From contig JANRLV010000005.1 of NCBI GenBank assembly GCA_033762195.1, positions 1 through 62,096 on the forward strand: a stretch of 62,096 bases of DNA, read 5' to 3'. A program made the position numbers and the translations under genes. The notes beneath the pieces were generated by a model. It ran no database searches. It saw only the letters and a program-made list of their open reading frames with translations, and was not told where the DNA came from. Source of the DNA: SpSt-398 sp033762195 (GTDB lineage: Bacteria; Bacteroidota; Bacteroidia; Chitinophagales; Chitinophagaceae). Of the stretch, positions 51,741 to 60,044 are shown piece after piece. Every line of letters begins with the position of its first letter. Position 1 is the first letter of the stretch.

Positions 51741-52963
51741 TATTTGGTCAACGTTGATCCGTTGCCCTTTCCTGAGGCAGCAGATAATTCTGAAAGATTT
51801 TTCCCGATCAATTGATTCAATGTTTGGACCGAAGCTGCGGAACTGTGGCCATCAGGCTGGGTATTTATTACATAATCCAGCAATCGGTCTACTGTGGAGG
51901 TGGCCACATGCATTCTAGTATCGGAAGAAGCATAGTAGATGAAAACGGTTTCATCTTCATCCACGATCCATCCGTTACTAAATAATACATTGGAAACATC
52001 CCCTGTCCTTTCTTCTCCTTCAGGTGCCAGGAAATAACCGGCCGGTTTATAGATCACTTTGGTGATATCAACCAGATCGGTCATAAACAAGTAAAGTACA
52101 TATCTTAAACCCGCGGCTGTATTGCGTACACCATGGGCCAGGTGGAGCCATCCTTTTTCGGTTTTGATCGGTGCGGGACCGAGTCCGTTCTTCATTTCAT
52201 ATACGGTATGATAGACGCGTGGGTCGATCACAGATTCCTCCTGGATAATGGCCGGGTTCATGCACTTACTCAAACCAAAGCCGATACCTCCCCCTTTTCC
52301 TGCTTCAATGAAATTATCCTGTGGCCTGGTATAAAAAGCATACCGGTCTTTGTAAAACTCGGGATGGAGTACCACATTCCGCTGCTGTGGTGAAGGGGTC
52401 TTTAAGTCGGGCAAACGTTCCCAGTTGATCATATCTCTGGTGCGGGCGATACCACATTGGGCGATGGCGGCGGATTGATCGGACGCAGGTGCAGCCGGAT
52501 CACGTCGTTCGGTACAAAACAAACCATAGATCCAGCCATCTTCATGTTGAATAAGCCGCATATCATAAATATTCGTATCGGGATATTCGGTCTCAGGCAT
52601 ATTCACCGGGTAATCCCAGAAACGAAACTGATCGACCCCATTGGGACTTTCGGCTACCGCGAAAAAAGATTTCCGGTCGGCGCCTTCCACCCGGGCAACT
52701 AACAGATACTTACCCTTCCATTTGATGGCTCCTGCATTCAATACCGCATTGATCCCAAACCGTTGCAACAAGGAGGGATTTGAATCCGGATTCAGATCAT
52801 ATCTCCAAAACAAAGGCGTATGGGCAGCGGTCAATATCGGGTGCTTGTAACGTACCACTACTCCATTCCCTGATTCCTCCAACTGCCTTTCATTCTTTCG
52901 CCCGATTAGCGATTGATGTGCCTTTTCCATGGCGGCCAGACGGCTGTAAAAATTCTCTTGCAT
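51740..52963 (-). CDS. GH130 phosphorylase, predicted 4-O-beta-D-mannosyl-D-glucose phosphorylase
   Basis: A 407-residue cytoplasmic five-bladed propeller enzyme. Phosphorolysis of Man-beta-1,4-Glc gives mannose-1-phosphate and glucose. The sequence has the GH130 subfamily 1 features: LFWRYDLNPDSNPSLLQRFGINAVLNAGAI, YLLVARVEGADRKSFFAVAES, DTNIYDMRLIQHEDGWIYG, FCTERRDP and GWLHLAHGVRNTAAGLRYVLYLF. It follows the symporter by 17 bp and overlaps the epimerase start, the classical GH130-epimerase pair of mannan use. Confidence 0.94.
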   Translation of the reverse strand: MQENFYSRLAAMEKAHQSLIGRKNERQLEESGNGVVVRYKHPILTAAHTPLFWRYDLNPDSNPSLLQRFGINAVLNAGAIKWKGKYLLVARVEGADRKSFFAVAESPNGVDQFRFWDYPVNMPETEYPDTNIYDMRLIQHEDGWIYGLFCTERRDPAAPASDQSAAIAQCGIARTRDMINWERLPDLKTPSPQQRNVVLHPEFYKDRYAFYTRPQDNFIEAGKGGGIGFGLSKCMNPAIIQEESVIDPRVYHTVYEMKNGLGPAPIKTEKGWLHLAHGVRNTAAGLRYVLYLFMTDLVDITKVIYKPAGYFLAPEGEERTGDVSNVLFSNGWIVDEDETVFIYYASSDTRMHVATSTVDRLLDYVINTQPDGHSSAASVQTLNQLIGKNLSELSAASGKGNGSTLTK

Positions 52964-52980
52964 AAAAACGAATTAAAAAT

Positions 52981-54810
52981 TCAATCTTCCAATTTATCCC
53001 ACCAGGTTTTCTTTAGTACCAGGATGATTATTAATAAAATAATGACCGTGACCACCAAAGGCAGGTGCATAGATAATACTATATACATAGGGAGGATCGT
53101 CATGCAGAGCTGGGCAATGATCCCCAGCACCACATTGAACATATCCAGTTTAAAACGTCGGTTCGGTTGAAATCCCGGGATCTCTTTTACAACTTCATCA
53201 TGCACCGGCTTCCAAAATCCCCAGGGGCGTACCGTTGCATAGAATTTCTTCAGGGTCTCCATATCCGTCGGTGGCGACATGAACGTGCCTGCAATGCTAC
53301 CAATCACCGACAGGAGGAATAACAAGGGGAAATAATACAGAAACTCAATACCGGTGAATAATCTGGAAAAGACCAGCGCACCGGCAATACCTGTCAGCAT
53401 ACCCCAATAAAATCCATTGGCATTAAAACGCCACCAGTACCATTTCAATACATTGGCAGCGATATAACCACCATACAGGGCTGAAACAATCCATTGAAGG
53501 ATGCTGTTCACATCTTTGGCAAAAAAACCAAGTACTACGCCGATCGCGACCACCACAACCCCCACGATATAATTCATCCGGATCACCGACCGGGTAGAGG
53601 CAGATGGATTGATATGTTTTAGATAGATGTCATTAACGATATAGGCCTGGGCTGCATTCAATGTACCAGAGAATGTACCCATGAACGCGCCTAATAAGCC
53701 GGTGAGAACCAATCCCAGAATTCCAACAGGCAGAAAATTATTGATGGCCCCGGGAAGTATCCGTTCAAAATCCACACCTCCGCTTCCGTTGCTTAAATTC
53801 AGTTGGTTAAAATACAATAACCCCAATACGGTCAATCCGATCACCATCGCGTACCTCACGGGTAACAGGACAATGGAAACAAATCCGGTCATTTTGGAGG
53901 CTTCCTTGGGAGAGCGGGTAGAAAGGATCTTCTGCATATCATAGTTGGGCGCCGGACCCGCTCCGGCAGCAAATACCCCTTTGAACAGCATCATCATAAA
54001 GAGGAGGCCAAACAAATCATATCCGTCATCCTTGATCTTCTGGTTGGCCGATTCTACGATCCCACCCCAGTCAAGTCCCAGGTTCCAACCAAAGAAAGGA
54101 TCTGACCAACCCTTTGGCACGTTTAAAGATTGCCCATCCAGGTGGATCATGGCGATCACCGCTATCGCGATACAACCAACGGTCATGATCGCATACTTGA
54201 TCAGGTCGCCAAGTACAATGGAATGCATCCCGCCAAGAATGGAATAAAACATGGCAAACAAGGTAAAGATGATGCCATAGAAATGGGGTACGTATTGAGG
54301 GGATACAGAAAACGGGATATAGTCTTTGACCAGTTCCCAGGGAACAAAAATCTCAATGAATTTTCCTAATCCGATAAACCCATAGGCCAGAAAACCAAGG
54401 CAACCTATCAGGGCAAAGGCCACCACAATGCTATGCGAACCTTTTACTCCTCGTCCTATTGAGCCAAACCGGGTTGCGAGCCACTCGGCTCCGGTATTGG
54501 CATTAGACCGGCGAAGCCATTTACTCAGGTACATCATATTGAACACCTGATTGAAAACGGGCCAGAGCCAGGGTATCCAGATACTTTTCACCCCATATAC
54601 AAAACAAAGAGCCACCATCCACATGGTGCCACTGATGTCAAACATATCCGAGGCATCACTCAACCCAAGCATATACCAGGGCAATTTCTTTCCTCCCATC
54701 AGATAACTCTCCTTGTTCTCCCTTGCCTTGCGACGTAGGAACCAGCCCAGCATCAGCATGGTGATCAGGTAAGCAACAATGATACTTATATCGATCCAGG
54801 TCAAATGCAT
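52981..54810 (-). CDS. Sodium:solute symporter, predicted manno-oligosaccharide carrier
   Basis: A 609-residue SSS-family inner-membrane protein with about 14 helices. It has the N-terminal MLMLGWFLRRKARENKESYLMG linker and LSDASDMFDISGTMWMV in the second helix. The late GLLGAFMGTFSGTLNAAQAYIVNDIY segment belongs to the Na+ site. The C-terminal loop is longer than in the xylose-locus SSS protein, and the two are clearly distinct paralogues. Its place directly before GH130-epimerase, both cytoplasmic and acting on mannobiose or mannosyl-glucose, suggests disaccharide uptake with Na+; many related operons use an MFS carrier here instead. Confidence 0.9.
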   Translation of the reverse strand: MHLTWIDISIIVAYLITMLMLGWFLRRKARENKESYLMGGKKLPWYMLGLSDASDMFDISGTMWMVALCFVYGVKSIWIPWLWPVFNQVFNMMYLSKWLRRSNANTGAEWLATRFGSIGRGVKGSHSIVVAFALIGCLGFLAYGFIGLGKFIEIFVPWELVKDYIPFSVSPQYVPHFYGIIFTLFAMFYSILGGMHSIVLGDLIKYAIMTVGCIAIAVIAMIHLDGQSLNVPKGWSDPFFGWNLGLDWGGIVESANQKIKDDGYDLFGLLFMMMLFKGVFAAGAGPAPNYDMQKILSTRSPKEASKMTGFVSIVLLPVRYAMVIGLTVLGLLYFNQLNLSNGSGGVDFERILPGAINNFLPVGILGLVLTGLLGAFMGTFSGTLNAAQAYIVNDIYLKHINPSASTRSVIRMNYIVGVVVVAIGVVLGFFAKDVNSILQWIVSALYGGYIAANVLKWYWWRFNANGFYWGMLTGIAGALVFSRLFTGIEFLYYFPLLFLLSVIGSIAGTFMSPPTDMETLKKFYATVRPWGFWKPVHDEVVKEIPGFQPNRRFKLDMFNVVLGIIAQLCMTILPMYIVLSMHLPLVVTVIILLIIILVLKKTWWDKLED

Positions 54811-54847
54811 GCAGGTACTTTATGAGTGCTTATGATGATTTTAAATA

Positions 54848-55981
54848 TCACTGATACAGGTTCTCATTTTTTGCATCCTTTTCAAAAAAAGTTCTTTCCA
54901 ATTCATAAAATTTTTTGAAATCCGCCTCGGAAACCTGTCCGTGATAAGGCGCATAATAATGCATTTTTCGCGTATCGGCCATCATTCCATGGTTCCTCCA
55001 CACCAGCACCCACGCTATCTTGTTTTCACCAATGGCATCCACCAGGGTCTTGGTCCACCATTCCGGATAGGGAATGGCTTCATATCCGGTCTCCGCCAGG
55101 GCAAACAATTTATTCTTTTCTGCTGCGATTTTACTGATGATATCCAGTTTGGCCTTTGTCTGAACGGCAAACCAGTTTTCTTTGGCAGGGTCGCCATACT
55201 GGTAGGTATCAAAACTGAGGGCATCACATTTATCATCACCCGGGTATCGCTCAAGGAATTCTTCAGCGTTGTTAAACTCTCCTCCGGTATTGTACACCCA
55301 AAGCAGGTTATGCAATTTCTTTTCTTCTGTCAGGTAATACCAGGTGAACCGCCAAAGGGTTTGGTATTCAAAGGGGGTGCAATGGGTTTTGCCCCACCAG
55401 AACCAACCACCGGTATGTTCATGAAAAGGCCGGAAGAGAACGGGGATCATTTCTCCCTTTGATCCCTTGAGCGACGAGAGGAAACCGGCCACGCGGTCAA
55501 GCCATTCTTTATATAACACATGATTGCTCCCGCCTGGATTGACAGAAGCAACAGATCCTTTCGTGGTATCCCAGGCTCCGGCAGGAGCACCAAATGGGCT
55601 GGCCAGATGCCAACTGATCGTGATCACGCCTCCCCTTTCATATCCCTGACGAATGAACTGTTTCATTTTTTTAAAGGGCACTCCATCCAGGTTGACATCT
55701 CCTTTTTCTATTCCTCCCAGGTCCCAACCATAGATGCCGGGATAATCACCAGCCGATTCCAATACATCACTTCTGTTTTCCTTGTATCTCCACTCCACTC
55801 CATAGGCCAGGTCATCCTGGTGGCCAAAGAGATAACCTTTCTGAGACAGTTTTTTCAGGTTGCGGTACAATTGTACAGTTTCACGGGTCGCGTTCTTATC
55901 GGCGGGCAGATCTGCCTGCGCCTGACAGGCATAGCCCGGCAGAATGGCGATCAGACAATAGATAATGATTCCCTTTTTCAT
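54848..55981 (-). CDS. GH26 beta-mannanase
   Basis: A 377-residue exported endo- or exo-mannanase cleaving beta-1,4-mannosidic bonds. Signal peptide with a possible lipobox-like PGYAC near 15-19, so it may be lipid-anchored. Then LFGHQDDLAYGVEW, GVITISWHLASP, acid/base E188 in FRPFHEHTGGWFWWG and nucleophile E297 in FALAETGYEAIP, which are the GH26 hallmarks. It starts 5 bp after the GH5_7 gene and is followed by the symporter. The two mannanases of different families probably work on different chain lengths or in different compartments. Confidence 0.95.
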   Translation of the reverse strand: MKKGIIIYCLIAILPGYACQAQADLPADKNATRETVQLYRNLKKLSQKGYLFGHQDDLAYGVEWRYKENRSDVLESAGDYPGIYGWDLGGIEKGDVNLDGVPFKKMKQFIRQGYERGGVITISWHLASPFGAPAGAWDTTKGSVASVNPGGSNHVLYKEWLDRVAGFLSSLKGSKGEMIPVLFRPFHEHTGGWFWWGKTHCTPFEYQTLWRFTWYYLTEEKKLHNLLWVYNTGGEFNNAEEFLERYPGDDKCDALSFDTYQYGDPAKENWFAVQTKAKLDIISKIAAEKNKLFALAETGYEAIPYPEWWTKTLVDAIGENKIAWVLVWRNHGMMADTRKMHYYAPYHGQVSEADFKKFYELERTFFEKDAKNENLYQ

Positions 55982-55986
55982 GTGTA

Positions 55987-57279
55987 TTACTTTTTTGTCA
56001 ACCGTGCTGTACAGGAATATACAATTTCCCAGGTACTTCTGTCTGTATCAAATACCGAATTGAGGCCTTGTTCTTCCACCGGTGGATCACCCAGCCAGTC
56101 ATCGCCTTTTGACCAGAGTAATTGCTTATGCGAGGCCCTGCCGATTCCACTAAAGGCCCAGAAATTGACCCCGGAAACCGGCCCTTCCTCCGCCATATCT
56201 TTTAATAAAAAATCAAAAACAAAGGAATAATAACGATCGCGGTAGGCGGTGGTGGATCCCGGATCAAAGGCATGGCCATCTCTGGGCAAACCAAATTCTT
56301 CGATCACCAGGGGTTTTCCGATTGCCTTCGCTACTTCCTGGTGGCGACTTATATACTCACCTGTTTTCAAAATAACATTGTCAAATCCCGCGGCAATGGC
56401 CGTATCCTTAAACCAACTCCAGTTCTTGGGCCAGATATGAATAGTGAGATAGTCTATAACGGGATCCTGATGAACTGTTTTAAAATTGTCCATTGTTTCA
56501 CTCCCTGCTTCTCCTTCGGAACCGGTAGTGACCAGATGGTTCTTGTCCAGCTTGTGAATGAGAGAGGCCGTGTGGTGTATAAAATGACGATATGCTTTGA
56601 TGGCAAACGGACGCATGGGACGAGGCTCGTTGGCGATCTCCCAGGACATGATAGCCGGATCCTCAGCGTATTTCAGTCCCGTTAATCGATTGACACGGTT
56701 GATCAGTTTCCGAAGTTGCTTTTCATACTGCTGCATACAGGGCATACAGGAATAGAACTGGCTCACATAATCCCGCATCTCATCCCAGCTAAGCTTTCGC
56801 CGCAGGATGGAATCGGGTATGAGTCCGTTCCAGTTCAGGTATTGTAAAAAACCGCCGCTCCATTCCCAGTTGTTACTGATAAAGAGCACGGCTTTCATCT
56901 GGCGCTTGTTCATTTCTGCGAGGAGGAAGTCCAACCCATTCAGCAACTCATCATCAAAGACTCCCTGTGTGGGTTGAAAAGCGGGTTCCACTCTGGGAAC
57001 ACCATTGATCTGGCCTGCACCTTCAGCACCGGCAAGTACCCGAAGGTTACTCACACCCATTGAAACCAAAAAATTCAGTTCCTGTTCTACTCGTTTTTTA
57101 CCGGCAGGATCATTTCCGATCAATCCACCATACCAATAATTCACACCCACATACCGGTAGGGTTGATCCCCCACCATAAACCTGCCGTTTTTAACGGTAA
57201 CAAAGGGAGGCGCTCCGGAACTGTCAAAGCCAATGCCCCAAAAAAGCGCCACCACTAATATGTATCTCATTTTAACCAT
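55987..57279 (-). CDS. GH5 subfamily 7-like endo-beta-1,4-mannanase
   Basis: A 430-residue exported enzyme. Start ATG at 57279 (MVKMRYILVVALFWG) gives a clean signal peptide; an upstream ATG at 57360 would add 27 residues without one. The mature part has GVNYWYGGLIG, VLFISNNWEWSGGFLQYLNW, the acid/base Glu in MSWEIANEPRPM (E218), HIWPKNWSWF and the nucleophile Glu in LVIEEFGLPRDG (E328), all as in GH5_7 mannanases. It is the first enzyme gene after the SusCD/lipoprotein trio, a common place for the enzyme that starts polymer breakdown. Confidence 0.93.
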   Translation of the reverse strand: MVKMRYILVVALFWGIGFDSSGAPPFVTVKNGRFMVGDQPYRYVGVNYWYGGLIGNDPAGKKRVEQELNFLVSMGVSNLRVLAGAEGAGQINGVPRVEPAFQPTQGVFDDELLNGLDFLLAEMNKRQMKAVLFISNNWEWSGGFLQYLNWNGLIPDSILRRKLSWDEMRDYVSQFYSCMPCMQQYEKQLRKLINRVNRLTGLKYAEDPAIMSWEIANEPRPMRPFAIKAYRHFIHHTASLIHKLDKNHLVTTGSEGEAGSETMDNFKTVHQDPVIDYLTIHIWPKNWSWFKDTAIAAGFDNVILKTGEYISRHQEVAKAIGKPLVIEEFGLPRDGHAFDPGSTTAYRDRYYSFVFDFLLKDMAEEGPVSGVNFWAFSGIGRASHKQLLWSKGDDWLGDPPVEEQGLNSVFDTDRSTWEIVYSCTARLTKK

Positions 57280-57378
57280 AGTAAAAGAAAAGCCATTTCT
57301 GGCATCGCAAAGGCGTTCAGAAACGGCTATTTCTATTGACTGCTTATGCCAAACCTTCACCCCGCGTGAGCGGGATAA

Positions 57379-58413
57379 TTATTTAAAGAAAATGATGTTA
57401 TCAAAAAAGATCGTCTTTCCTGCATCAAATATCTGGAAGGTCACATTATTAATCGGGTTGATACCCGCATAGTTTGTGGCCAGTTCGTATTTGAAATAGG
57501 TCCATTTATTTGCCGGAATCGTGATCACTTTTACATTTGACCAATTGAGATAGAACTGAACGTTCTTGTCCACATCAGCTCCTTTTGCCCAAAAGGCAAA
57601 GTACTTATAACCGGTCACGTCAATTGATCCACCATTGCCTAATTGCATACCACCCCAGGCACCACCCGGATCATAGGCGGCTTTCAGGCCATTGGTTCCG
57701 GTGATCTTGTCTTCCGGAGAGGCAGCATATGTTCCACCCCATCCCCAGTTCTCAAAGCCATTATCCAGTTGCTCTCTGAAAACAGCAAGGGCCCTGTCGA
57801 CATTGACGAATTCCATATCGGTAATGCGGTTACCGGATGAATTGGTGATTTTGAGTTTGGCGCGATTGGCTGTACTTACTGGCATGCTGATCACCATCTG
57901 TCTTCTTGTTTTGGAAACGATGGTACAGGCATCCGTGGTTCCTTCGAGCAATACTTCGGACACATCATCCAGGTTATTACCTGTCAGGGTGATTTCGGTA
58001 CCTGCCTGAAAATCGGTGGGGAATGCGCTGGTTACATTGGGTAATGCGATGACACTGAAAGGCACGCTGAGTGTCTTGCCATCGGCATTGGTGAAAATGA
58101 CATTCTGTGGTCCACCATAGGCTGTATCAGGCACGCGGAAGATGAGGTCGCTGGCCGTATTCAGGGTGGAGGTAAACGGAGCCGGCACATTGTTTTTATC
58201 AAATACAATGGAGCGGATCTGTCCAATACCGGAGCCTGTAAGGGTGACTACCTGTCCACCGGCAGCAGAGCCGGGGTTCAGTTCGCCGGAGGCCATGGAT
58301 CCGGTATCCACTTCCGGACTGCCATCCTTATCCTTTTCGCAACCGGTGAAAACCATGGTGCTGAACAGAAGGAACAACCCGGAGCTCAGTAGGTTTTGAA
58401 AGTATTTTTTCAT
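57379..58413 (-). CDS. Surface glycan-binding lipoprotein with two TIG domains
   Basis: A 344-residue lipoprotein with lipobox MVFTGC (Cys25). Residues about 42-205 form two IPT/TIG immunoglobulin-like domains (LNPGSAAGGQVVTLTGSGIG and AFPTDFQAGTEITLTGNNLDD). The C-terminal 130 residues look like a beta-jelly-roll carbohydrate-binding module (GWGGTYAASPEDKITGTNGLKA ... FFDNIIFFK). This fits a SusE/F-position or SGBP-type protein that holds mannan chains near the SusC channel. It follows susD by 36 bp. The ATG at 58413 is used; another ATG lies three codons upstream. Confidence 0.88.
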   Translation of the reverse strand: MKKYFQNLLSSGLFLLFSTMVFTGCEKDKDGSPEVDTGSMASGELNPGSAAGGQVVTLTGSGIGQIRSIVFDKNNVPAPFTSTLNTASDLIFRVPDTAYGGPQNVIFTNADGKTLSVPFSVIALPNVTSAFPTDFQAGTEITLTGNNLDDVSEVLLEGTTDACTIVSKTRRQMVISMPVSTANRAKLKITNSSGNRITDMEFVNVDRALAVFREQLDNGFENWGWGGTYAASPEDKITGTNGLKAAYDPGGAWGGMQLGNGGSIDVTGYKYFAFWAKGADVDKNVQFYLNWSNVKVITIPANKWTYFKYELATNYAGINPINNVTFQIFDAGKTIFFDNIIFFK

Positions 58414-58449
58414 GATATGCATCTTTATTTAGTATAAATGGGGTTCGTA

Positions 58450-60018
58450 TCAATAATAAGGTACCGCTGGTAATCCCAATGCGGGATCTTGTAAAACCTC
58501 ACCAGCCGGTATCGGCAGGTGCATATAATTTTGAGTAAAGGTCACATAGGCCGGAAATTCAAACGTGCCCCGGTTCTGTGCTTCGATGATCTGTTTTGCT
58601 TTGGCAAATCCCTGACGTTGAATATCGAACCAGTAATCTCCTTCAAAAGCGAATTCTACCCGACGCTCATGCAGGATATCATCCATCGTAATACTGGAAA
58701 GTGTATTCAATCCGGCGCGCGTTCTTACCTTATTGATCGCCGCCAGGGCGGTGGCATCCGATGTGGAGGCACTGGAACCAAGTACCGATTCTGCGTAGAT
58801 CAGCAGGATATCTGCATAGCGTAACATCATGGTGTTGATACCGGTGTTCATTCCCAGTACCGACTCTCCACCATAAGCCGCGCCAGGCCCTACTACATAC
58901 TTCACGATATTGGCACGAACAGCATTCTTTTGTCCGCCATCTCCCACAGGCTGGAGGGTATCATACTTATATCCACCCGCCATAAAGGAATTGTAAGCGG
59001 CATTGCTGTTCTTGGGTTTCCATGCCAGGTTTTCCCAGCCATGTTCCATAATCGAACCTTTTCGGCGAAGGTCACCGGATTCATATTCTTCGATCACGTC
59101 CCGGCTGGGTGTGTACAATTCCCACATACTGGCTTCAGAAGTTTGCAGGTTGGCCGGTCCGCGGTCCGGGTTTTTTTGGTTGCCAGAACCCCAGGGGTTA
59201 CCGGTCAACTGGTGTTGGATCGAGAACAGGGATTCGATGTTGTTATTATGCGCGCTTGACATGAACATGGCCCCGTAGTTGGGGAAAAGATCATATTTCC
59301 CGGAGTTCATCACCTCGAGGGCTTTGGTCTTGGCGCTATCATAATCTTTGCGATAGAGGTACAATTTGGCCATCATTCCTTTAGCTGACCATTTGGTTAC
59401 GCGGCCAGGTATATCAGTATCAGGAAGACCGGCTTCGGCTTTTTTCAATTCCTCCAGGGCAAACCGAAGTACATCGGCTTTGTAGTACCGGGGGATATTA
59501 AAGTCACCCGACAAAATGGTTCCGCCCGGATCATTGACGATCGGCGCATCTCCCCAAATACGGGCGATATAGAAATACACGGTTCCTTTAAAGAAATGAC
59601 ATTCGGCGATGGCAGGATCAAGGATCGTAGCATTTCCTCCTTTGGATTTTTTCAATTCCAAGGCATTCATGTACTCACTTGTCCAACCTCCTATTTTATA
59701 AAATACCTTCCAGGCATCGGCGATACGCACCGAGGTGGAGGCAAAGGAGAAATTCAGGAAGGGAGGATCATCGGCGCCGCCGGTATATTCATTTCCGGCC
59801 ATCACATCACCGATGGCATCCATGGCGCGGTTTTCATAACCTGACCAGGGCAATCCATACAGGGTGCTGGTAAGACCCCGTACTTCCTCGGCCGTATTAT
59901 AATAGTTGTCCAGCGTGGTGCTGTCCTGTGCCGGCTTATCCAGGAATTGCTTCCTGCAGGATAACAGGAGGGCCACCGGCAAGATCAGAATGGCTGTATA
60001 ACGAATCAATGTTTTCAT
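58450..60018 (-). CDS. SusD/RagB family nutrient-binding outer-membrane lipoprotein
   Basis: A 522-residue lid protein of the SusCD importer. Lipobox LLLSC puts the lipidated Cys at 21. The N-terminal TPR-like helical half includes EVRGLTSTLYGLPW and HFFKGTVYFYIARIWGDAPI, and the C-terminal half has the typical MLRYADILLIYAES and INKVRTRAGL ... DDILHERRVEFAFEGDYWFDIQR. It sits 26 bp after the SusC gene. With the mannanases it should bind galactoglucomannan fragments, though the ligand is inferred from neighbours. Confidence 0.97.
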   Translation of the reverse strand: MKTLIRYTAILILPVALLLSCRKQFLDKPAQDSTTLDNYYNTAEEVRGLTSTLYGLPWSGYENRAMDAIGDVMAGNEYTGGADDPPFLNFSFASTSVRIADAWKVFYKIGGWTSEYMNALELKKSKGGNATILDPAIAECHFFKGTVYFYIARIWGDAPIVNDPGGTILSGDFNIPRYYKADVLRFALEELKKAEAGLPDTDIPGRVTKWSAKGMMAKLYLYRKDYDSAKTKALEVMNSGKYDLFPNYGAMFMSSAHNNNIESLFSIQHQLTGNPWGSGNQKNPDRGPANLQTSEASMWELYTPSRDVIEEYESGDLRRKGSIMEHGWENLAWKPKNSNAAYNSFMAGGYKYDTLQPVGDGGQKNAVRANIVKYVVGPGAAYGGESVLGMNTGINTMMLRYADILLIYAESVLGSSASTSDATALAAINKVRTRAGLNTLSSITMDDILHERRVEFAFEGDYWFDIQRQGFAKAKQIIEAQNRGTFEFPAYVTFTQNYMHLPIPAGEVLQDPALGLPAVPYY

Positions 60019-60044
60019 ATCAAAAGTGTTATAGCGTTATTGTA

